A stretch of 64,000 bases of DNA from Paragyromitra xinjiangensis. Its lineage: Eukaryota; Ascomycota; Pezizomycetes; Pezizales; Discinaceae. Of the stretch, positions 1 through 13,473 are shown one piece after another. Position 1 is the stretch's first letter; each line of letters starts with the position of its first letter. Location of the stretch: contig JBCAMK010000001.1 in the NCBI GenBank assembly GCA_038503065.1, forward strand, positions 806,001 to 870,000, read 5' to 3'. Under the pieces are notes generated by a model. It was given only the letters and a program-made list of their open reading frames with translations, was not told the DNA's origin and ran no database searches. Position numbers and translations under genes: made by a program.

Positions 1-3000
1 TTGAGTGATGGATCTTCGTCTATTGGAGCAAAATATTCGGCCTTGAAAGCTAGGCCTGGAGATCTGAGTATCGTGGTGCCGCTTGATTCTCCATGTGCAA
101 ACTGTCCATAGCGACCTTGTGGAGCTCCTCCACGCGATGGTGAACCGGCAGTATCAGAAACCTTGCTAATATGAACGACTGCACCCGCAAAATCCGCATC
201 CACGAGCACGGATCTGAGTCGTTTCGTGCCAAACATGTTTTCTCTTTCCGCGCCACTTTCTGTAGGCATCGATTTCCAAGTTACTGAAGCATTGCGGAAT
301 CTCTCGCTGGCCGTAGCAATTGAAGTTTCCAGCTGATTCACCCCAACAACACATGACGAAGTAAGTCTTAGATCTAATGACGTCCCCTTCGCCTGAAACG
401 CAAGACGCCTGTCGGAATCGTTCAAGAAGTAGGCGACGTTAAATATGATTTCAGGCATAAGTGCTGAATTCTCTGAACGACCAGTTTGCTTACTACCAGG
501 TTCGACCATCTCCAATAGAAGTTCTTCGATCATAAGGCGTGCCTCATTCTCCTTTCTTGTTGCCGTTGCGAAATCGATTTTTTTGAACGAAAGGACCAGG
601 TTTTGTCTAGGATGGTTTGCTGATAAGGGTGGAGCACAGCTACCCGTGATCCATGAGATCTGTATTCCCATCATCTCCATTGATATTACTGAGCTAAAGA
701 TTGCTAGCGTATTAGTACCCTTATCTGTGCCCATGGGGTCCAGAAGGATAAGTGGCTTCGAACTCCGAAGCTTCCGGAGATATTTAACCTCTCTTGACAA
801 ATCAAGATCGCGTAGTTTGTCTTGAAGGTGACCGGCAACGTCGACAATTGTGGAAGCAGTCTCTGCGAAGAGGTCGATACGAAGTGAGTGACTTTTGATG
901 TAGAACGCGCGCACAGATTTACCACGAGATGTCTCTTTCAAAGAACATAAAATGGAAGCATGAAGCTCCACATATCCACACGACTCCCGCAATCCCTCAG
1001 CTGTAGCCCTATTTAGCTCTACTGTAATCTCGCGAAATTCCACATGAATCTCTGGGAGTGATAGTATAGGTAAATCCGCCTTGGGTCTATTGGAGGCGTG
1101 TACTTGGATAGATCCTAGATCTATGCCTAAGTTCGCAGATGGAGCAGAGGTTTGAATCTTTAACCCAGCAACCCCAACATGTGCACGATATACCAGAGGC
1201 ACCTCTTGTTCCACCGAAGGTGCAGGCTGTTTGTCAGATGTGTCGAATATCTCAGTTAATGTTGCTTGAATGCCTGTCCATTCGGCCCTTGCGTTTTCGA
1301 TAACGTTTCCAACTTCTGGTTTAGTGAGCGCGTTGAGCAAGCTTTGAATTGATGATGCATCTAGCCCAATAGCTTCCACGGAGACGAAAACCTCTACTAG
1401 CTTCTCGTCGGCTGAATCGCGATGTCTCACACGGCCGTTTATCGCTGGAAGTTGGAGAACTGATATACTTCTCTGCGCTTTATCACAGCCTGTTCTGATT
1501 TCGTGCTCATGGTGGAGAACATCGAAATCGATAATCATTTCCTCTGTGGAATGTTTTGGTCTCGTGGAACCTCGGACACCAGTGCCACGCACGACATACG
1601 CCAAAGAGGGCAAAAGCGTTGCTTGAAGCGTGAAGCTGTCTAGTGACAGTGTCAAATGGAGAACATGGACATTGTGCCGAGAAAATGATGGAATGGCCGG
1701 GGAGCCAGGTGTCGGTGGCGACGACTCTTTCATCTCCTCAAATAATCGCCAGATTTGTGAGACTTCATCATTCACCACGAAGTCAACAACCTCCATGAGC
1801 CCCAGGATTTCCTCCTGGATATTGAAAGATAGATCCTCGCAAGATCCAGCGATTTTCCAAATGTTGAATCGAGTCTCTGCAAAGCAGTGCTCATCGAAGT
1901 GGCCGTATAAGCTCGGCCTCTGTAACTTTGTCGTGCTGAGTACCTTGTTCGCATAACTTAGTGTTGAAGTCACCGAATCGGCCCGTAGGAGCACACTTCT
2001 TAACAAAGCTTCTTGGAGATCTGGGTTCTTGTCTGAAATAAATAGCGACGCTTGCATGTTATGCGCTTTGTTGAGGCTCTTTAAGTTGACGGTGTCAAGT
2101 GTAATCGATCCTTCATCCGTAGTCCATAGAACATGGAGACTTTGTTTTGAAGTAGGCGCAGTAGACCGAACAGAAGGAGGCTTCGAGGATTGTGAGCTCG
2201 ATCGTCTGCTTGCAAAGGCTTTAGAAAGCCCTTCAAATATGTCTAAAATTTCCCAGCTCAGTCCCAATTTTACTTCTCGGCAGTGAATTTGTATAATAAT
2301 GGACGCTGACACACTTGGTCCAACGACTGTCGAAACAACCGAAGTGCCTGTCGCTTCGGGATTGCCCATCGAACCTCTCACCACAATGTTGTAAAATGCA
2401 AGTTCATCTTGTGCAGGACCCGGATCAACCAGTAAATTGATGCCCGCCACCACGAGCTGGCACTTAGCCATCCCTCCAGTACCAAATGGACCTTTATTCT
2501 TACCCTCGGCGCCGAATATAGCCTGGACAATGAAACTGTCGTGTAAATTTGCCAGCTCCCAGCCACGCCACCTCTCGAACGCATTTACGACTTGCCTTCT
2601 CGCGTCTGCTGGGTACTCGCTCAAGTTGGCAATACAGTGCCTATCCATATTTTCTCGAGGGTCAGGTGACAGGGATTGATAGATGTGGCGCATTCGCGAC
2701 ATGACTTTCCAAGAATCATTGACCCGAACATGGTCTAATGACGTACGAAGCACGTATGATGGTCTTGTAAGAGATGATGGATCACCCAATATTCCATGTT
2801 GTTCCCCAGCGACTGCGAGAGAGTATGCAAGAGCCTGGATCCGTTTCTTTTCGCGACTTGATAGTGCCTCAAAGGTCTGCTGTAGATCCTCTATAAGAGA
2901 TGTAGTTCTGTCAACCGCGTCATATAGAAACATAGCCTGATTGCTCTGTAGCGTTGATTCGATAGCTTGAACTTGCAGGGAAGCGGTAGATGTCTCGTTC

Positions 3001-6000
3001 GTAGAAGCCCAGAAGAGTAGTTGCTTTATTAACACGTGCAAGGCTGGTTTTGCAAATGGATCCTGATACCCCGCTGGTAATTGTTTCAAGGTAACTTCCA
3101 AAGCATCTAGCAATAAGTGAATAGATATGGATTCCTTTCCTGATGTCTCCTCACGTCGATGCTCCTGGCCAGGAAATACCGTTTTTGATCTTGCAGTAAC
3201 CACAAGGTTTCTCAGTTCTAGAATATACGCGTCATCGTCGGGCTTCTCATCATCAACACTGTAAAAACTATGCGATAGAGTTCTCGGGATTGGGTTCGCG
3301 AAGCAAAATTTGAATTGCGGTATTTTCAGGTAAATTTCCGTAATCTTTGGATTCTGGGATTTGTTCGTCATGAGCTTCGCAAGCTTATCGACAACACTAA
3401 TTTGGATAGAATCCAGGATATCTTCGGGGCTCTGTTCCATCTTGTTAGGTAACCCAGCAAGCACGGGTGATAATTTGTGAAGAAGTTCACCTTTGGTTGC
3501 AGGCGTTCCAGTAACTGTACAGCCGCTTTCACCGCAGTAGCGGTACAATACCCTTTAACACCATGAACAGATTCAACCACAATGCTAGTTTGCGCTATGC
3601 TTTCGTCCACGAAATTTTCCACTTCGGCCCATGAACCTCCTATTTCATCGTCCTGCGCGTTGCCCTCATCGTTCGGCGCTAACTCAGGAACATTCTTTAA
3701 ATCCGGCTCAACGGCACCCAACGGAAACTGTGGCTTCGCGAAGGAGCTCGACAAAAGTATCTTTGAGCGCGACTTCCCAATTGTGAATTGTCCATCTGAA
3801 CTCTCTCGCCGGCTCCGGTGGGGCGTCTGCCGCCTCGGCGACTGCGAACTAGGTGTTGTCGCCGCCGTCGGACTAAGTGGGGCCCTATGACTCTCCGCGA
3901 AGGTAGCCGTAGGTATGTCCGAGGCCATTGTCTCGACTGCCGAGTGGAATGACGGGGCATGTGAACTGGTAGCGCGGAAGATACTCGCCGATCGAATTGA
4001 AGAATTTGAAGCTGCAATAAACGTGCTTTTTCTCCTAGTACTCCCGGTATGCCTTGAAGAAGCATAACCAACTGAAGTTCCAGTAGACTCAGGGTACTCA
4101 TCTTCATCCAGACCTAGCTCCAAATTAGTGGTTAACGCTATCAATTTCAGGTAGAAAAATACCGTATATTGGCTCCGGTAACACTGGCAATGGCAAACTC
4201 GCTGGCTCCGATTCCAGATCTTGATTATACATACTACTTCTCTTGCTCCCCCCATTCTCGAAATCTTCTCTAATCAAAAATCTTGTCCTTCCAGTCCGAA
4301 AATCGCTTTCTCGCACATGCTTCATCTGTAACCTTCTGTCCCTCAAGAAATCCTTCCTCCGCTCGAATACTGTCACTTTTAAGGATGTGCTCAAGTACCC
4401 ACTTGTTTCCATATTTTGCTCGACGCCGTTTGCGATATCCACACAAGCTATGGTTAAGTCCGGCATTGACAGCGAAATTCGTTCCGAGTGCTTTTCGTCG
4501 GCAAGGTCGTTAAGAGTGAATCGTATCTCTCCGCTCGTGACCCGAAAGGCAGCTGGGCCATCAACACGAAGCCAGAGCTTTATTGCTTCGATATTGATTC
4601 GGATGAAGGTTACATCATGGATAGTGAGGGAATCTAGTTGAGGGACTGGCAATGCATTTTCCTTATCTTCGAAACCAAATGCAAAGGCCTTTAGTGCAGA
4701 GATAGCGGCAGGGAGAAAGTTCGGGGCACATTCCCCAGTTATAGAGCCAACACCAAGGTCCCAGTTGCAAACATAAGTTGGCTCAGCTGGAGGAAGACCA
4801 AAGAGTCGGTGGCCGTAGATTGTGAGACCATCGACGAAGACTTGCGGATTATCAGGCATAGAGCTGAGGGATGCTGATATTGGACTAAGGTCGACCTGAA
4901 GATCTATCTCGCTATCAGATGAACTATTCCAATAGCGAGACCAGCGGGAATAACATACCCATATAATAGTTCGTAAACCTCAAATCTAGCCCCAGCGTTG
5001 CCATATCTAGTTTCAAATTCTCTTCAGCACTACCGTAGAGATGTTTCGGCATCAAAACGCAAATATTTTTCGCATCTACATTCAAAATCACATCTAGATC
5101 ATTCGCCTTCTTCTCGGAAGGAGTTACCGGAATGTCGTTTGCTACACCTTCCTGTTTCTGCCATTCCTCCAGTGTCTTAAAGTGTAGATTCTCCCCGAAG
5201 TAGTTCTCTCTAATAACTAAGAAATATCGTATTAGAAATCCGTACAGTTGTAGTGTTAGGCTACGTCCTGTAATATCCATTAATAATGTATCAATTTTTC
5301 CTGCTCCAGTAGCCGAGTGGTAATTATAACATCCTTTCAGCTTGAAGCCATGAACCGTCCCCAGCTGTACACTCGTTTCTAGGTTAAGGAAACTGTTCCA
5401 GGTATTCCATACTGGTTGTCTAGCCCCGAGTTGTAGCTTGTTTTCCTCTCCTTCTTCTGTCCACACTTCGAACTCCACCGTACTCTCGTCAGGTCTAAAC
5501 CGCGTCATATTCAATCCTACCTTCACCCTTAACCCTCCATCTCCGCGGAGTATGATAAAGGTGTTATCCTCCATATCGCTCGGGCTGTTGATTATATTCT
5601 GATCATTGACGTTCAGGCAGACATCGAATCCATCCTCAAATCGAAGCCCGATATCATATAGAAATGGGGTGAAACTCCAATATTCCGCTAAAGGTCCCGT
5701 CGCCCAGTCTGTTATAAGATCTGTCATCAATATGACGTGCTCTCTAAGTATGAACAGCTCGATACCCCTGCTTAGAATATCGAAATTCCATCTAGTTTTC
5801 CCATTCCATTTTAATGGGCCACTTAGATCGCACTCGACTGTTTGTTGAGCAGCTTTCCAGAGGAGACCGTGGTTGACGGAGGATCGAACCTCGGGGCTCT
5901 TTAGATCAAGGTTCAACCCGTTTACCCACCCTTTCTGAGAGGGAATCATAGACATATCGTAGGAGATGGTGGATTCGGCTGCGACCTTGATCTCCAGCCA

Positions 6001-7985
6001 ACCAAATGGACGAACTTCGCCATCATTCATTCTTCGCCGGTATTTGTGGTCTTTGCTTTCTTCCCTAGTTGGGATTCTAAGGATAGTTGAACTTGATAGC
6101 TCAACAAACAATTTGAACTTTGTTGGAACCCTATCTTTTCCAACCTCCAGTTTATTGGCAGGTGTGGCAGTTTTATAAACTCGTGGGAAAAACATATTCT
6201 GTAAATGAACACGCTGTCTGTCTGTCCAGGGTCCGTAGTGAATTGTTCCTCCCTCAAACGACAAATCGATCCCCCAATCTGGAGGTGGGTGCTGCGAGCC
6301 GTTGATATCCTCGTTTTGAGTAGCAGCCGTCCGAATAGTGGACGCTGTTTGAGGTGGGCCGACGGGCCCTGGGACATCCCAATAAAAGTTCATCCTCCCC
6401 TTCGGACAATCTAGTACTGTCGAGACCTTTGCATATTCCACTGGCTCGAACTTCCATCCTTCGTCGTCCTGTTCATCGAGGTATCTACTGAGACCCATCC
6501 ACCTATCTTGACCTGCCCTTTGTACGGGAAACGCACCATTTTGATCTGTTTCAGATGGGGCAAGTGATTCGATAGATTCGGAAAAGAGAGGTAAGAGATC
6601 AAGGAGCTTCTGACGACGGTTCCGGTAAGGGTGGTGTGACTTAGGGTTGAGGTTTGGGTCTTCCTCCGAAGCAAGGAGACGGGAACCGCGAGAGATGAGG
6701 GGTTCTTTGTATTCCATGTTGGTCTTGAATTGAATTACAGGATGGGTGAAGTTTATAATGAATGCTTGCTTGTATTTATCGATAGGTGCTGCGGGCTGTG
6801 AGGGCATAGAGTTAGCTTTTATCTCCTCCGAAAACTAAGACATGAGCAAGACTTTGTAATAAGTGAGGCTGAACACGAAAAAAATAAGTGATCACATGTG
6901 AACTTGGACAGATGAGAAAATATCCTGGGGTTATAACATCATGTACCGATAAAAGCGAAGATGCTTGATAGTTAATTAACAGAGATGGGCTCAAAAAGAA
7001 ATGCAAACTTATATTAGCAGAAAAGCTACATACCCTTGTAGCATCAATAGTCGCGTCAGCTTTTTCGAAGTGCGCCACTAATATACTGGGTGTGTTGTTA
7101 TTCCCCATAACCACAGCACCCCGATTAATAAGAACCTTAATTGGTAGCATGCCCAAAAATACCGTATCTTGCCCTTCGTTGACCTTTAACTCGGATCCTA
7201 TCGAACCTTCGTGACCCCTCATCAAAGATCCTATTGACGATTTCACCTTTGCTGAAAGTGTCTCTGCTTTAGATGTAGATGCATCGTCAATCCCCGAGTT
7301 TCCAGAGTATCCGGTCTCTTTCCTCCTCCCAGTTTCCTCATCTTCATCCTCGTCCTTCATACCATCCGGCTGTGATGTCGCTGCCATTTGCTCGATGATC
7401 ATATCGTAGGCTGGGCTGCGGTTGTAGACGAACCACTCCACTCCCTTCAACTCCACAAGAACCCTACAAGGTAGTTCCTCGCTCTTCGCCCCTCCACCTC
7501 CACCCTCTATACCATCATCCGGCCCATTTTTGGTGACGCCAACAGAAGCGTGTCTAACCCTCCTTAACCAGTATCGCCATGTGATGTGCCCGCCCACGAT
7601 TGTTATGGTTTCGTTGGTGCCATGGTATGTAACCCTTCCGAAGAATATTCTTCCTGCAAGTAATGAGATCTGAAGCGACTGAACATCCACATAATGGGGA
7701 AGCCCTTTCCACCGTAAACCCAGCCGCACAAGGAGAGAGAGGGCTTTAGAGAAAACGCGGTTGAAGTAAAAAAGAAAGAAGAGAGTGCTGTACACCTGTT
7801 AGTTGTTGCCCCAAGGTGTTGAGGGTAAGAACTCCTACACGAGTCCACAAACTAGCAGTTCCACGAGAAAGACCCTGCAGCACTAATTCAGCTACAGCTT
7901 CGGAAGAGTCGCAATAGCTTTCAGGGGCATACCAATTAAACCCAACTCTTGCAACGAGTGGCCGAGAACTGAGATCTCCAGCCAT
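1..7985 (-). CDS. CSF1: Csf1-type bridge-like lipid-transfer protein (3' end outside window)
   Basis: Seven exons read on the minus strand: 7985-7933, 7874-7841, 7795-7034, 6795-4959, 4903-4163, 4113-3491 and 3440 to beyond position 1. The last is open without a stop for 3.4 kb. About 2,496 residues are present of the roughly 3,000-plus usual for the family. The N-terminus matches fungal Csf1: a short lead ending FNW, a membrane anchor (about residues 19-43, containing FFLFYFNRV), then LLAGRIFFGRVTYHG and GHITWRYW (98-105). Exon junctions restore the family motifs NYYMDLQVDLSP and IYGLDEDE. Csf1 belongs to the Vps13/Tweek/KIAA1109 rod-like proteins, which carry lipid along a hydrophobic groove at ER contact sites; in yeast it is linked to phosphatidylethanolamine supply for GPI-anchor synthesis. 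The start at 7985 was chosen because only this ATG splices into the conserved anchor. The 34-nt second exon and the 238-nt third intron are unusual for this window. Confidence 0.93.
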
Positions 7986-8628
7986 ATTTGCAGCTGCAGA
8001 TGAAGCACCGCAAGACGTTCGCGATGTGTTTGTGAAGTTGGCAGCTCGTGAGGCTCTTGATGATCCGCGAAGTCAGGAGGATTACCGCGTTGCGGCGCCA
8101 GAACGTTGAAGTTAGACTTGCGTGGCCCGTGCACCGCGAAAGGCTTCGGTCACGTGTTGGAGGAGCCTCACTGCCGCACCTTATTCGTTCATTTATCGAT
8201 TCTCTTCCCTGGATCAGGTTAGGAGAAGCTCCCCTCGGAAAATCGTGTCGAAACGGGGGAGTTTCTCAAGATAGGCAGGCTGCCAGAATGCTGGTTCATG
8301 CATATGTCACTCGCACCCACTTCCTGCCTGCATCAAACCTGGCTCCTAATCGGAGTGACGTTGGAGGCTCTAGTCGAGTGCTCAACACTACGCAGGGTAA
8401 CGGCGAAGACCAGCACTAAGGTGCATGTCTCATTGGACGCGACAGCTCAGTCGTAATTGATCCCCCACAGCAGATAAACACCAGTGCCCTGGAGCACGAG
8501 ATCACCTTGTCATGATCTTCCCCGCCTCCACATAACTTCACAAAACCCCCCACAGCCTCGTTAACTCTTTGCTAGAATCCGTCGCAAGGCCGTTCACAGG
8601 ATTAATTTGGGAGAAAATAGCGGGAATA
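7986..8628. promoter_or_regulatory. Divergent promoter region between CSF1 and the TMEM184-like gene
   Basis: This 643-bp interval separates two outward-facing start codons. It contains one 123-codon open frame (8048-8419, +), but its composition and lack of any recognisable domain make it look like chance. I see no clear TATA box. It is assumed to hold both promoters and 5' UTRs from gene orientation only. Confidence 0.5.
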
Positions 8629-10953
8629 ATGGACAGCATGACAACTGGGCTGGACCCTGGGGGCAGCGGGACTTCCAAACTTAGTATGACGGTCCTTGAT
8701 CTTGGGTCCATATTATGGGCCCGGAATCTGCCTCAGGCAGAGTTGCTAACAGATGGTTCCTGGTGGACAGGTAGAGCCGCTATCGTCGTCGCCGGCGTGG
8801 CCTCTCTAGTTGCGACCGTTTTAGCTTGCTTGTAAGCTCCTCTTCCGAACCTAGCATAGCTTTTTTTAGACACTTGCAAATGAAACATGTGCTGATTTTT
8901 TTCTTTTCTACAGCTCGATCTGGCTTCAACTGTATTATACCCCCCCCTTTCGTTTATCGTTCGTCCAATTAACCTTCAATTTTCAGGAAAAACTACCGCA
9001 AGCCCCTCCTGCAACGATATGTAGTTCGAATTCTCCTCATGGTGCCGATATACGCCATATCATCATGGGTATCCCTTATCTCGCTGAAGGCTGCCTTCTT
9101 TGTCGACCCTATACGCGATGTCTACGAGGCTTTCACCATCTATACCTTCTTTCAGCTCCTTATCAACTTTCTTGGTGGAGAGCGTTCCTTAATCATAATG
9201 ATGCACGGTCGAGCGCCAAAAGAACATGTTTGGCCTATAGATTACATATTGCCCAAGGTCGATATAAGCGATCCGCATACATTCCTAGCAATAAAGAGGG
9301 GCATTTTGCAATATGCGTGGTTGAAGCCGGTATTAGCTATCGCTGCAATTGCCATGAAGGCTACGGGGACATATCAAGAGGGCTATGTGGGACTTAAAAG
9401 TGGATATTTCTGGAGCGGAATTATTTATAACGTCTCTGTCACTCTGAGTCTATATTCGTTAGGAATGTTTTGGGTGTGCATGTCACAGGACCTTCAGCCT
9501 TTCAGGCCGGTCCCTAAGGTTAGTTCTTCCTGATTTCACTGATTTGATAAATCAAGTCCTAATGAAATACTTAGTTCCTGTGTGTAAAACTTATTATCTT
9601 TGCCTCTTATTGGCAAGGATTCTTTCTCTCAATTCTTGTCTGGCTCGGCGTGATCCATGACGTAGGCTACTACACCCCTGACAACATTGCCCGCGCAATC
9701 CAAGACGTCTTGATCTGTTTTGAACTGCCTGGCTTTGCCGTAGCTCATTGGTATGCCTTTTCATGGAAAGATTATGCGGATCGCACCATTTCAGCAGCCA
9801 GATTGCCTGTCTACTACGCCTTCCGCGATGCCTTTGGTATTCGCGACCTTATTGAAGACACGAAACAGACATTCGGCGGCAAGGGTTATGAGTACCGGCT
9901 TTTCGACACAAGCGAAAATGTAGTAGCACATCCAGAATCCGGATCGAGGACGGCAAGGATGATGGAAGGATTGAGATACGAAAGGGGCGGCAAGGGAAAG
10001 TATTGGATCCCGAAACCAACTTCCAGGACTGGATTATTGAGCCGCCCTGGCCCAAGCGATAGAACTGCTCCTATGAGCCCTGGTGAAGCAGAACGGGGAC
10101 CGAATAAGATGTGGGGCGGAGACTATGGCGCCCTAGAGGAGACAGTGATTGATGAGGGTGATGAGAAACTATTCAACATTGCGAGAGCCTTAGAATATGG
10201 TGATTATAACGTAAGTATACGCGGTTTGCTGGACTAAACTATCGTTCAACAGATTTTGGAGCTATGCTAATGAGTACCTACCAGTATCCGGTCATAACAG
10301 CACATGAACCTTGGAAAAATCATCGCTGCAACTATACCCCCACCATGCCTACTACTGCAACGAATCAAGCCCTTCTCCGCCCTAAATTAACGAAAAAAAC
10401 CAAGTCTTCTATCAAAGGCAAAGGCAAAGGCAAAGAAGATATAGAACAAAAAGCCCCCCTTAACCGTAATAAATCCTCACCTTCATCAGCCCTCTCCTCC
10501 CGTAGTGATCTCGTCGACCTTGTTATCGAAGACACGGAAGCGGAAGAAACTGAGCGTGTCCGTGCACGCAAGGAAGGTGGACCCGGATGGAATGAGGTCG
10601 AAGGGAAAAGGTTCATTAGAACATATCCAGGTGAGAATTATGGAGAGGAGATCCGACAAGGATTTGACCCGACGGGTGTGGACACTAGCATGACGGGAGT
10701 TGCGAAAGGGGAGCCACAAGAAGAGCATAAGGAGCCCGAGCACAGGAATGCGAATACCAACGGGCAGTTCGAGGTTGGAGATGACGATGAGACCGAGGAT
10801 GAGAGCAGAGGCGGTGTGCAGGTTGGGGATGAGTCTGTCTGGGAAGATGATGTTAATGGTCACGGAGCTGAGAATGGGTTCGGCGGCGTTGGGAAGGGAA
10901 CCAGCTATGGTAGCCTGAACGAGGAGCGGAACATTTGGGGGAGGGTAGAATGA
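8629..10953 (+). CDS. TMEM184/Ost-alpha-like (DUF300) multispan membrane protein
   Basis: Five exons: 8629-8831, 8914-8931 (18 nt), 8987-9518, 9575-10210 and 10285-10953, giving 685 residues. The first in-frame ATG is 8629. The core (about residues 40-340) matches the organic solute transporter alpha / TMEM184 family: a first membrane segment, then FSIWLQLKNYRKPLLQRYVVRI, the family signature FTIYTFFQLLINFLGGER, IKRGILQY, a KPVLA helix, and GFFLSILVWLG followed by the IQDVLICFEL segment. About seven membrane spans are expected. The long C-terminal tail after GDYNYPVITAHEP is hydrophilic, Ser/Lys- and acid-rich, and probably cytosolic. Human members are linked to vacuolar or plasma-membrane trafficking; the fungal role is poorly defined. 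It is divergent from CSF1. The 18-nt second exon is easily missed, but skipping it breaks the frame. Confidence 0.9.
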
Positions 10954-13191
10954 TAGGTTTTTGTCTCTTGTCGTTAACCTTCGTGTTTGGAGTTATGCGT
11001 TCCCTTTCACACTTTCATATCTTGTTTCTCGCGTTTCTTTATTGGTTTATCATTGGTGGGAATATAGGATATGGATATATGCGGCTGACCCCGTACGGCT
11101 CATTTGTTTTTCTATCTGGTGGTGTTTTCCTTCTAGCGGGAAAGGGATAAAAATGAAATCATGGAGTACATCCGAAACTGCATGTGTCTAGAACCTCAAT
11201 CTCGCACCTAGTTTCTGCGACTTCCCCTTATACTTCACCACGCACAAATAGCTAAATATACCCTAACCTCCACATTCCCCAGACTACATAACACCATTAA
11301 GGATAAGAGGAGTAAACAACTTTGCTAGTCATGACAAGAGGGAGTGAAGTCGACCATGGGAAGGATATCTTTCTAACTTTTGAAACTGAACTAAATCGAA
11401 CAAAGTAAATAAGCTCGGACCGCAGAACTTAGTATGTTCCACACAATGACGTTGGTATCACTGATGTGACGAACCAGGAGATAAGGGGAACGACAAGATG
11501 TAAGAAAATCGCCGAGGTCTACTGTGGCCAAGTATCCAGGGATAGCCACTTGTAAATTACTTGGAACATCCCAGGACGCAATACCACTGCTAGAACCCAA
11601 CTAATAGAATAGTACAAAATGCAACAAGAGTGGATCTCCTAAGGCAGGGCTAAGGGGCTTTGAGTGCAGTACTAATAATGCTTGGCAGTTATCTTAGTTT
11701 GGGTATTGGGAGGAAACTACAGAGGAATGCTAGTGAATCCCTTATGGAGTTTACAGGATTTCACGTCTAGGCCTCCCTTGAGGCAATTTTGCGACAATAA
11801 ACCTAGACGTCTTTTATCGGAATGTAGATGGTGTTCTTGGGTCGTAATTAATGATATAGGTTGGTGAGATCCTACGACATCGAGAGCTCAATCTCCCTTA
11901 GAGTTTGACTCTCCCTTATTTTTCTTTCTTTCTTTGGGGCTGGTTGGAGCATGATGATCTCAAACCATCACTCGTGGTTTTATTTGTATCGTATCAACGA
12001 ATCTCTACTTTTCTTCAATCCATAGATTCCAAACAAGCCAAGAGAGCAACAAGTAACATTAAGTCCTGGGTTTTGTAAAGCCTATTACTCGGCCGGCAGG
12101 GTGGACTTGAGGCCCATGTACTAATAGTGACATCCAACTCTAAAACTCGATCACAAAGTTGTGATCCTACTACCGGAGATTCACTCCTATTTAGAGTATT
12201 TCGAAGCCTTAGGACTACATGTACACGATTACTCAACACCCAACATCATCCGCTCCCCCGTTAGAAATCTAGCGTCCCATCTGCCTTACCAACAAGCTGA
12301 CCTGATATCAGCATCCAAGGCCAAACGCAGGGATAACCTCAAGATTCTAGTAAATATCCGAAGCCCGTGAGCATCCGGACTGGAGCCGACTTACATGCTT
12401 ATATGAAACATGTAGGTACTAAATGAATATTCTCCACAGAAATATCCTATTGGCTACATAAGAAAATAGATTAGAAGCGAGCACCTAATAAAGTACTGTC
12501 CAAGCGCCCACCGTAGACCGCCCCCAATGTATCCTAGCAGTTGGAATATAACCTTGCGGTCGGGATATATTGGATCCTAAGGAAATACTAATTGAGCGAA
12601 ATCAGGTGAAAGGTGGATTCTAGACGCAAGGCTAGCTTGCCAAGGTGCGAGGTTTGGCGCCAAGAGTCGGTATCCACTATAAGGACTGAATGGCTGACAG
12701 TGTTACCTAGGGTTGCTATAATACGAGTGACAAGTGTCTTTATGTATTAATAAGGGAATTGATGCTCGCTGCACAAGAAATCCTAGCAATTCATATTAGT
12801 TCCACTCACAAGACACAAACTTTCTATTCCTTATTTCTCAAGCCCACCCCAGCTGTCTAATGGTCCATATAAGCACTCCCAAACTGTGGCGAGAAAAGGC
12901 CTGAACTCCATAACTGCCTATACGAATTGATTACATCATAAGCATCAGGGAGAGTTGTCCTAAGGCCGAAATATGTCAGATGCCAAGGGAAGCCTTACGA
13001 GGGAAATACGAGGTATATAAGCTTCGCTGCTCGGCATAATACTATAGCTACATGTAGTGACTCGGTAATTTACTATAAAAGCTCCCATATTCCCCAAGGG
13101 TCTACAATATCACTCGATACCTCCCTAACGAATCATAATCCCCACCCCTCACCAAATTGTAACTCACTCTTAACCAACTATCATATCCAAC
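10954..13191. other. Gene-free interval with small inverted repeats
   Basis: No convincing gene is visible; open frames here are all under 80 codons and lack domain or codon signals. It contains a nested hairpin at 11763-11809, a short perfect hairpin near 12150-12167 (GATCACAA, 2-nt loop, TTGTGATC), and the palindrome TACATGTA at 12216 and 13049. The first few hundred bases presumably hold the 3' UTR of the upstream gene and the last few hundred the promoter of the small secreted protein gene. I found no tRNA-like A/B boxes. Confidence 0.5.
11763..11809. repeat. Nested stem-loop
   Basis: The outer arms ACGTCTAGG and CCTAGACGT are perfect inverted repeats about 30 bp apart. The left arm overlaps an inner hairpin GCCTC-CCTT-GAGGC. 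No gene overlaps it. It could be a structured RNA element, a solo transposon relic or chance. Confidence 0.45.
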
Positions 13192-13473
13192 ATGCAAGTC
13201 AAACAGCTCATCGCTACTATCGCAGCCATTCTCCCCCTCACCATGGCTGTTGCGGTACCAGCCTGGACCCCAGAATGCGATGACCCCAACCATCCGTGCA
13301 ACATCATGAATGAATTCGTAGACTGCTCCCCGGAGTGGATTGCCAATGCGCAGAAGTATGTCTATACCAGAAGCCACGAGTATGCATGACTAATGCAATG
13401 ATTTAGATGTGTGGACAGCACCTGCATCCAGTTCTTTGTTGACCCGATTAAGCACTGCTATGAGACGAAATAG
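13192..13473 (+). CDS. Small secreted cysteine-rich protein (effector-like)
   Basis: Two exons, 13192-13355 and 13407-13473, encode 76 residues. The N-terminus is a clear signal peptide: MQVKQ followed by a hydrophobic stretch with a likely cleavage site after AVA (about residue 21). The mature peptide has six cysteines (residues 29, 36, 45, 56, 61, 72), an even number that could form three disulphides, and no membrane segment. The intron is 51 nt, with GTATGT and TTTAG at its ends; without it the frame stops early and three cysteines are lost. The spacing matches no family I recognise with confidence. Small secreted cysteine-rich proteins are common in plant-associated and predatory ascomycetes, where some act as effectors or antimicrobial peptides, but no function can be read here. 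The gene stands alone in a long non-coding stretch. Confidence 0.75.

Noticed and set aside
3368..3490. Apparent frameshift in CSF1 after LQPK
   Set aside because: A 50-nt intron (GTGAAC to CCTAACAAG, 3490-3441) joins the two frames exactly and restores the family sequence, so no error or pseudogene is needed.
8048..8419. 123-codon frame between CSF1 and the TMEM184-like gene
   Set aside because: It has no domain and lies in the divergent promoter; its direction would put its end next to the true gene start without a usable splice pattern.
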